Source: Portunus trituberculatus
Taxonomy: Eukaryota > Arthropoda > Malacostraca > Decapoda > Portunidae
DNA: 64,000 nt
Direction of reading: 5' to 3'
NCBI RefSeq assembly: GCF_017591435.1
Contig: NC_059301.1
Location: 10,818,049-10,882,048 of the forward strand
The notes below the pieces were generated by a model. That model saw nothing but the letters and a program-made list of their open reading frames with translations. It made no database searches and was not told where the DNA came from. Shown here in pieces: positions 57,720 to 64,000 of the stretch. Position 1 is the stretch's first letter, and every line of letters starts with the position of its first letter. Both the position numbers and the translations under genes were made by a program.

Positions 57720-60183
57720 TAAGAAAAGAAAATAGTTTGAATGCAGGACAATTCATATAGTGAAAAGAAAAGAAAACTCATGAATATAATTACTATAATC
57801 TTAGAAAAGTTTTAGGCATGATTATTAGTACAGAGGCTTCATTGTAATGACTGAACACATTAATCATAATGCATGTTAGACTGCCATATTTTTCTCATCT
57901 TTCTCCCCTTCGGTCTTGTTCTCCTTCAGCCGGAGTGGATAATGTTCCTGAGCCAAGAGGCGGAGGGCGCCCTCACAACACTGGGGTCAAAATGGGCTTC
58001 GCGTGTTACTCAGGGTGAGACATGGGCGTGGGTGGGCGTGCTGGGAGGAACCACCCTGGGCGAGGCTGTCACCACGAGGCGGCGGGAGCAATACCCTTCG
58101 TGTAACCTGCTGTTGGACGTGTTCGTGGCGAAGACTCGGGAGTCAGGCAGGTGAACTTTAGGGTAGTGTGTGCAGCGCTGGGTGCCGTTCATGTCAGTGT
58201 GTGGTGCGACGCTGTGAAAGTCAGGATTTGTGAGAGGAAGACTGAAGACTGTATCGTGTCTGAGGGAGACATGGAATTATGAAGAGCAAAGGACAGGTTC
58301 TCTATTACTACAGAAATTGGCAGAGACTAATAAGCTGTCCGAAACAGTGAGGAAAAAATAACCTTGATAAACGAGATGAAGGTGATGATAAATACCTTGA
58401 ATTTAGTAACCTTAAGAAGTATATTACTTACTAGACTTTTACTTTTATTTGTACTTAGGCCTACCTAAAATGATATTTGATTGTTATTATCCTTGATTTG
58501 CTTTTCCGTTGAGGTTTGAATAATGAAGTATCGTATTAGAAGAGGAAATGTAAGATTCTTTCATCAACATGCACAGTTATTGTTACACGATGAGTATTAA
58601 ATTCAAATGTAAGATGCTTCACCGTATTTTTTGCTAATATGGCTTTTTATGGTGGTAGAAAGAGACACATGTACAAGCGATGATAAGGTGGAATAATGAA
58701 CGTTTCTCTTCCCAACAGCAGGTGTGCGTGGTACGATGTCCCAGGCATGCAGCGCCAGGCTACTTTCTGTGAGCAATATGAAGGTTATGGCGACTTGTGT
58801 GCCTGCGAGCAGCCCTTCTTCCCTGAGACACGGAAACTGCAGGTAAAGGTTCATTGTAGAGATAACTAAGCGCATTACATATTCATATATCTTCATTTTT
58901 TTTTATTTATACCATATGGGCTTTTCATGGGAATTTCTGGACTAAAGGGGATATCTCAAAGCCCACCCGCTAGGAAACCGTTGCCCCGAGTGAGGAAGCC
59001 CAACCTACACTCGTACCGTGGACAGGATTCAAACCCGTGCGCTTGGAGACATCTCGGACCCCAAAGCACGCATGGTTCCACTGATTACATTGCAGAATTC
59101 AATGATGTTTTTGTATAAGGACTGCATGAAGACCTTTGCGAAACTAATAATCACTTAATAACCCTTAACATTACAACTCCTCTTCCTCCTCCTTCGGCAG
59201 AAAGCCATTACGATGCACGAGAAAATCCCCGTCGTGGTGGTGACCGCCACTAAGCCTTATTACTTATACAGGTGAGTCTCGCGTCCCTTCCTTCTGTGTG
59301 TACATAACAGTGCTCGGCTTGTTCTTACTTCCGGATAGAAAACAGTATTTTTTTCGATATATGACTTTATTCTATGGTGATATATTGATGTTTGTATACT
59401 TACTTATCTATCCACATTTCTGTTTGCCTGTTTATCTCTATTTATCTATCTATCTACGTATCTATCTGCATATCTATCTATCTATCTACCTATCTGTATA
59501 AAACGGCCTGGCTATCCATCTTTCCATCTGTATGTCTTTTTCTTCACCTGTCTGTTTTGTCCAACTATCTATAAATTTTGCATGGCGTTTCATTTCTTCT
59601 GCCAGACTCCTCCGTCAGCTGTTCACGCAGGCGGGAGCGTGGCAGACGGACATGTTGCTGGTGGTAGACGGCGCCCATCAGGAGACACTGTCCCTGGCGG
59701 GCGTGCTGGGCGTGGCCTCACTGGTGCACCGCCCGGAAAGTGTCAAGAGGAACCGCACCAACGCCAACATTCGCTTCGCTTTACAGAGTGTGTTCCGGCA
59801 CTTCCCCGCCGCGGACAAGGCCATCTTACTGGAGGACGACCTGCTTCTCTCCCCGGACTTCCTCAGGTCAGACTGTGGTATCATTTTTAAGGGAATTCTT
59901 GGTGCCTTATACTGGTGCATGGAGAACACCTCACCTCCACTGTATGCACCTCAGTGTCTGTCTTCCTAGAGCATTATTTTTTCTCCTCTGTCGCTCCCGT
60001 CCCAAGGATCAGGTTAGGGTCGGGATATTATTATGATTATTGATTTTGCTCATGATCTTGACTTATGTTATATTTTAGTTCCTTTATCCTATACGACATT
60101 CATCCCTGCTTCAATCACATTACTATAAGTTATATCTTTTGTTAGCTAAAAAGACCAAAATGCCTGTGTGTGTGTGGGGGGGG

Positions 60184-60255
<72 letters not shown>

Positions 60256-63200
60256 CTATAATCTTTTTTCTTCCCTCGCTCCACAGATTCTTTCATCAGG
60301 TGGCGCCGCTGCTGGATCGTGACCCCACCGTGTCCTGCATTAACGCCTTCAACAGCAACAGTTTCCCCGACACGGCCAAGGATCCTCGAGTGCTGCTGAG
60401 GGCCAGGTCTTATCCCATGTATGGCTGGCTGGCCTCCAGAGCATACGCCACCGAGATCACTCGTAACTGGGTGCCTGAAGGGGTAATGCTGAGACCAACC
60501 GTGATATGTATTATGAATTGACTGTCATAAATTTTTCTTTCCAATTTCAGACTCTCTACTGTTAATACTGCACGAAGAACTAAAAGCACTATAAATGCTT
60601 CAAACGTGATAAAGTTAACCCCTTCAGTTCCAAGACACGTTTTTATATTAATTTTGCTTATTATTTGATGATTTTTAATGGCTTCGAAAATTTGTAAGGA
60701 ATTAGAATAGTGAAGACTCAGGCTATTATTCTTCTGATCTCCATAGATCCTTACTAATGTCATTAAAATTGTCTAATCATATCTAAAACGCGTGGTAAAA
60801 GTGAGTCCCTGTACAGAAGGGTAAAATTTAGGAAAGAAAATATAAGGAATGATAAATGACTAAACTATATACACGTTGTAATCACATATAGTACAAAATC
60901 AATAGAAGGCAAAAAATTAGATTTAATGATGGATAGAAATGATACATGGGTGAAATTATGTACATTTTATGCAGGCTTATTATCTTCCCTTCCTTATGTT
61001 CGTTCAAATTTAATAAGCCTGTCTGAACAATCTTTACTTTATCTTTGTGATCCATTTTTATCTACAGACAGGGGACTGGGATCTGTGGCTGACGGGGGAG
61101 CGCTTGAGGAAGGGGCGTGACGTGGTGTCCCCTGAAGTGTCGAGGACCTTCCACGCAGGGTCATCAGGGGTGCACGTCAACGGTTTTGAGCAGGAAATCT
61201 ACTTCAACCGCATGATCTACAACCACGACCCGGAGGTGACCGTCGGGGAAGTGGATCTGTGAGTCAACCTTGAGACAGTGACGCTGACCAATGACAAGCT
61301 GAAATATTATCGCTATTTTTTTTTCTGGTGTATCCTATTAATCTATTTATTCATCTATTTATCCATTTTATTTGTTTTTGTATATTTGTTTATTTGCGTA
61401 TCAAGGAGTCTGACAGAGAGCATCAATAATGAAAATAAAAATGTCCACTCAACATGTAGCTCTCAAAAAGTAAACTAAAGAAGATTTCTCTAAAAGTTAG
61501 CCAATTTGAATCCGGAGACGTCTCATTAGCCCTCTTTGAAGCAATCATGTCTCTGGAAAGGGAAGAAAAACGAGTAGATAGAAAATGACAAAGATAGTAA
61601 GTTAGAAGAAACGAAAGATTGAAGGTATTGATTTGAGTCTTGCATTAATACAGCGTAAAAAAATATGAATAAGAATAAGTGAAAAGTTTTGTGCAGTGAG
61701 GCAGTGGTAGTCGTATAAAAAAAAGAGACAAGAAGAAACTACTAGCATTGATACTACACTAAAAGAAAACGTAACAACAATAATGATAATAAAGTAAGCC
61801 CTATAAATTACAATCTGAAGAAAAACACTATATAAATCTCCCCTCACCAGAACAGTGAGAGCCAAATATGATGAGCTGCTGCAACGTGCCCTCAAGACAG
61901 CCCAGTCACTCACGCCTCCCTCCCGTGACCTGTGCAACATGACCTGGGTGCCCCGCAACAGCCCGCGTCCCCTGGCCATTTACCTGTACGCCGAGGACAG
62001 CACCGACAAGTACCACACCTATGAAATCTTCCTCATGGTTGGTAGACTTCAGTTATAAAATAGTTGCTTTAAAAATATTCATGTATTTTGTTTGTATTTT
62101 AAATTTGTATGTGACTGTCTAAATCTGAAATGAAAATATTGATAGATTGATGAATTGATAAACAGTATGATTGATTGATAAGTGAATATATTTACAGATA
62201 GATAGATAAATAGGTAAATAGAGATATATTCTTGTATTTTATTTGTACTTTAAATCTGTATGCAAAAAATATAAATCCGGAAAGAAAATATTGACAGATT
62301 GATATATTGATAGGCAGTATGATTGATTTATAAGTGGAAACATTTAAAAATAGATAAACAAATAGGTAGATTGGTAGATAGATAGATAAAAGACAGAGAG
62401 ATAAACAGATCAACTAATAGACTGAACGACTGAATGATTAATAGATAGAGAACTAATCACATTCTCATCACCTAGTTATTCTTACTCTGGAAAAAAGAAA
62501 ATGGAAGAGTAATATATAAAAAAACATCCTCCAGTGAAATTAATCTGAACCCAGTAACAATCTGAGCACCTTATCTCCTCCACAGTGCTTCCGGACGTAT
62601 GATATCAGCACGCGAGAGATATACAGGGGCGTGATGCGACTCAGATGGGGCCACTCTGTCGTTTACCTGGTGGGCTGCCCTTACTCCCCGTTCTGGTAAT
62701 GAACTGCACTTTGTCTCTCCTCTAACGCTTATGACACGGTTTGGCTTCAGTGAGTGTTCTTTCCTTTATGTAGGAGGAACACAAGCAAATGACAATGGTG
62801 ATAGTAGAAGAAGATAAGGCTCACTAAGGCGCTAGTCTCCAGACATAATCAGAAACGATTGTAGAAATTTTGATGATAATTGTCTTGAAAGAGTTAAAGT
62901 CATAGAAAGTAGGAAAAAGGAAGAAAGTAAAAGAGTTCCAGACTTTATGAGAAAAGGGAATGAATGATTGAGAATACTTAATAACTTTTGGATTAGAGAG
63001 GTGGGCAGAATGAGGGTTAAAAGTAGAAAGGCTTGTGTGAGGTATGCTTTACAAACTTATTCTTCAGTAACCTGTTGTAATCTATTTCTCCGTGGCGTTC
63101 ATTATTTAATAACTTTTGCATTGGAGAGGCTGGCAAAATGGAGCTTAAAAGTAGGAAGCCTTGTGTCGGGTATTCTTTACAAACTTGTTCTTCAGTAACC

Positions 63201-63487
63201 TGTTGTAATATATTTCTCCGTGGCATTGATTATCGTTTAGTGAGTGGCTGGCTATAGTAATTGCATGGTACTCTTGACTCATCTATGTGGCCGTCACCTT
63301 AGCGCCAATAAGCTTGTGCTAAGGTGGAGAAAACGTTCACTATATGCATTGATTATTTTAATTCGAATATTCATGAAATTTCCCCAAAAAGTTTAATATC
63401 TCAAGTTTGTGATGGTTTATGTTATCCTATAGATATTTTTACTTTATCTTTTCCTGAATTTGAATTTTCTATTAGGTTGTAGTGTTG

Positions 63488-63542
<55 letters not shown>

Positions 63543-63983
63543 CATTTATTATCATTATTATTAGTAGTGGTAGTAGCAGATGTAGAAAAGAGATATTTCC
63601 TAACAATATATAATTCTGCCCACACAAAAACAAACAATTAAAACAAATAAAACAAAAACAAAACCAACAAACCAATGGAAACAAAAACAAACACGTAAAA
63701 AGAACCTCCACTGACTAACATCCCTTTAACATTCACTAAACACAACTGACTATTAACTCCTACCATTCTCGTTGTCTCCTACAGCGTGTACAGCCTGGAG
63801 AAGAAGGCTTACCTTCCCTCGGTGGCGGAGCTGCAGAGGGCGGGGAATTTCAGGGACGACTGGGAGATGACACAGGTGACCAATAACCACCGTTTGGCGC
63901 GTGACCCCAGCCGTCCTTCTAACCTTGACCTTACCAACGTTCTGAACAGTGGGAAGACTCAGGGTTCCAGTAGAGATGCGTGA
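55256..63983 (+). CDS. POMGNT1-like: POMGNT1-like glycosyltransferase, paralog B (13 exons, 660 aa)
   Basis: Complete split gene. Coding exons: 55256-55346, 56537-56587, 57094-57170, 57426-57629, 57930-58150, 58719-58842, 59201-59271, 59606-59866, 60287-60482, 61068-61258, 61851-62037, 62586-62695, 63785-63983 (TGA at 63981-63983). The start ATG is the first after an in-frame TAG at 55217-55219. Junctions are GT-AG with consistent phases; 661 codons in total. Domain order matches paralog A: very short N-terminal hydrophobic anchor (about 3-18), FAM3/ILEI-like stem, EGYGDLCAC segment, GT13 catalytic domain with EDD at 356-358, NAFNSN at 386-391, PMYGW at 410-414 and TGDWDLW at 433-439. Golgi-lumenal O-mannose GlcNAc transfer is the known family role; the exact acceptor here is unknown. 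Exons 7-10 have the same lengths as in paralog A. The last exon diverges in sequence from A and ends in a polar tail rich in N, S and R. Confidence 0.9.
56537..56587 (+). CDS. POMGNT1-like: paralog B exon 2
   Basis: 51 bp, phase 1 on both sides. Acceptor CATCCGCAG|GTGACC; donor ACAAG|GTTGGT. Encodes DRRFRPFDLETYERIQ, aligned to the 48-bp exon 2 of paralog A. Confidence 0.75.
57094..57170 (+). CDS. POMGNT1-like: paralog B exon 3: stem domain
   Basis: Acceptor CTTCCGCAG|CTGCGA; donor TTCTC|GTAAGC. Encodes KERHIHLTLQVADTHVQLF and then INDVL. The pattern corresponds to the first strands of the POMGNT1 stem. Confidence 0.85.
57426..57629 (+). CDS. POMGNT1-like: paralog B exon 4: stem domain
   Basis: 68 codons. 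Contains GVHVLVVHESRGHLMMAQHF and GRVVVLLGA. A (GA)n tract begins 18-19 bases past the donor (57648-57717). Confidence 0.85.
57648..57717. repeat. (GA)n in intron 4 of paralog B
   Basis: Starts about 18 bases past the donor of exon 4. Confidence 0.95.
57930..58150 (+). CDS. POMGNT1-like: paralog B exon 5: stem domain
   Basis: Acceptor CTCCTTCAG|CCGGAG. Encodes PEWIMFLSQEAEGALTTLG, then GETWAWVGVLGGTTLGEAV. The donor is GGCAG|GTGAAC, phase 2. Confidence 0.85.
58719..58842 (+). CDS. POMGNT1-like: paralog B exon 6: Cys-rich linker
   Basis: Encodes RCAWYDVPGMQRQATFCEQY followed by EGYGDLCACEQPFF. The acceptor is a tandem AACAGCAG, so the exon may start at 58719 or 58722, with or without one Ser. 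Confidence 0.9.
58896..59083 (-). mobile_element. tRNA-derived SINE in intron 6 of paralog B
   Basis: Second copy of the same SINE with body and A tail conserved. The B box has one change (GGTTTGAATCC), and the tRNA-like start is truncated so the A box is missing. It sits in a different intron from the copy in paralog A and is antisense to its host. Confidence 0.7.
59201..59271 (+). CDS. POMGNT1-like: paralog B exon 7: first strand of GT13 domain
   Basis: 71 bp. Acceptor TTCGGCAG|AAAGCC. Encodes KAITMHEKIPVVVVTATKPY and YLYR. Confidence 0.9.
59606..59866 (+). CDS. POMGNT1-like: paralog B exon 8: catalytic core with EDD
   Basis: 261 bp. Encodes LLRQLFTQAGAWQTDMLLVV through HRPESVKRNRTNANIRFALQ to AILLEDDLLLSPDFL. 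The donor is CTCAG|GTCAGA. Confidence 0.95.
60188..60252. repeat. (GA)n in intron 8 of paralog B
   Basis: Ends about 35 bases before the acceptor of exon 9. Confidence 0.95.
60287..60482 (+). CDS. POMGNT1-like: paralog B exon 9: catalytic domain, variant motifs
   Basis: 196 bp. Acceptor CTCCACAG|ATTCTT, preceded by a (GA)n tract (60188-60252). Encodes FFHQVAPLLDRDPTVSCINA with NAFNSNSFPDTA and YPMYGWLASRAYA. The donor GGG|GTAATG is non-consensus at its +5 position. Confidence 0.95.
60615..60824 (+). mobile_element. TTAA short inverted-repeat element, copy 11
   Basis: Lies in the intron after exon 9 of paralog B. Left end TTAACCCCTTCAGTTCC; right end degraded. It is the most divergent copy inside. 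Confidence 0.7.
61068..61258 (+). CDS. POMGNT1-like: paralog B exon 10: catalytic domain with DWD
   Basis: 191 bp. Encodes TGDWDLWLTGERLRKGRDVV, SPEVSRTFHAGSSGVHVNGF and EQEIYFNRMIYNHDPEV. The donor is GATCT|GTGAGT. Confidence 0.95.
61851..62037 (+). CDS. POMGNT1-like: paralog B exon 11
   Basis: 187 bp. Acceptor CTCACCAG|AACAGT. Encodes TVRAKYDELLQRALKTAQSL and RPLAIYLYAEDSTDKYHTYE. The donor is ATG|GTTGGT. Confidence 0.9.
62081..62395. repeat. two-copy repeat in intron 11 of paralog B
   Basis: Two units of about 145 bp sharing CTTGTATTTTATTTGTA-like, TTGATAGATTGAT-like and AGTATGATTGATT blocks, ending in GATA runs. Confidence 0.7.
62586..62695 (+). CDS. POMGNT1-like: paralog B exon 12
   Basis: 110 bp. 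Encodes CFRTYDISTREIYRGVMRLR and VVYLVGCPYSPFW. The donor is TTCTG|GTAATG. Confidence 0.9.
62980..63232. repeat. tandem duplication in intron 12 of paralog B, about 125 bp
   Basis: Two units with AATAACTTTTG, TTCTTCAGTAACCTGTTGTA and ATTTCTCCGTGGC blocks. Confidence 0.85.
63486..63541. repeat. (TAG)n in intron 12 of paralog B
   Basis: TAG/AGT trinucleotide run followed by an ATT-rich stretch. Confidence 0.95.
63785..63983 (+). CDS. POMGNT1-like: paralog B exon 13: C-terminus
   Basis: Acceptor CTCCTACAG|CGTGTA. 66 codons plus TGA. Begins CVYSLEKKAYLPSVAELQRA; the tail is polar and ends GSSRDA. Its first residues (YSLEKK) resemble the YSVKKP that ends the human enzyme's domain. Confidence 0.85.
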
Positions 63984-64000
63984 CATCTGACCTTTTAGAT

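Overview
The window is eukaryotic, most likely from a decapod crustacean (a crab or close relative). The evidence is split genes with GT-AG introns, an arthropod-type core promoter (TATA, TCAGTT initiator and DPE), tRNA-derived SINEs, and an extreme density of long (CA)n, (GA)n and trinucleotide tracts. No bacterial-style operons are present. All gene models were built by hand from splice signals, intron phase and protein similarity, with no transcript data.

Layout. 1-13.7 kb: no gene recognised; microsatellites, C-rich simple sequence and five copies of a roughly 215-bp inverted-repeat element. 13.7-15.47 kb (minus): a compact gene for a two-finger C2H2 protein of the PRDM8/ZNF488 type, with one coding exon, a non-coding 5' exon and a textbook core promoter. 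17.5-27.2 kb (minus): a tentative six-exon gene for a small single-pass membrane protein; its second intron holds a 2.4-kb minisatellite of 47/51-bp units. 27.4-44.4 kb: no gene recognised; simple repeats, several short tandem repeats, a SINE-like piece and two more copies of the inverted-repeat element. 44.5-53.1 kb (minus) and 55.3-64.0 kb (plus): two complete 13-exon paralogs of the POMGNT1 type of GT13 glycosyltransferase (669 and 660 aa), head to head, sharing about 2.1 kb of 5' flank.

The two POMGNT1-like genes have the same 13-exon layout. Twelve introns occupy equivalent positions, and only the intron after exon 5 differs in phase. Exons 7, 8, 9 and 10 have identical lengths (71, 261, 196 and 191 bp). 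Both keep the EDD metal-site motif and the DWD motif of GT13 enzymes. Both have lost the usual SAWND and PGLGW motifs of POMGNT1/MGAT1, replaced by NAFNSN and PMYGW. They therefore look like a lineage-specific, probably active branch with altered substrate use.

The main new observations are this divergent pair, the TTAA-flanked short inverted-repeat element (at least 11 copies, likely a piggyBac-type MITE), the two-state minisatellite, several intronic duplications that copy splice-site regions, and the hydrophobic anchor of the plus-strand enzyme being encoded by a GTG microsatellite.
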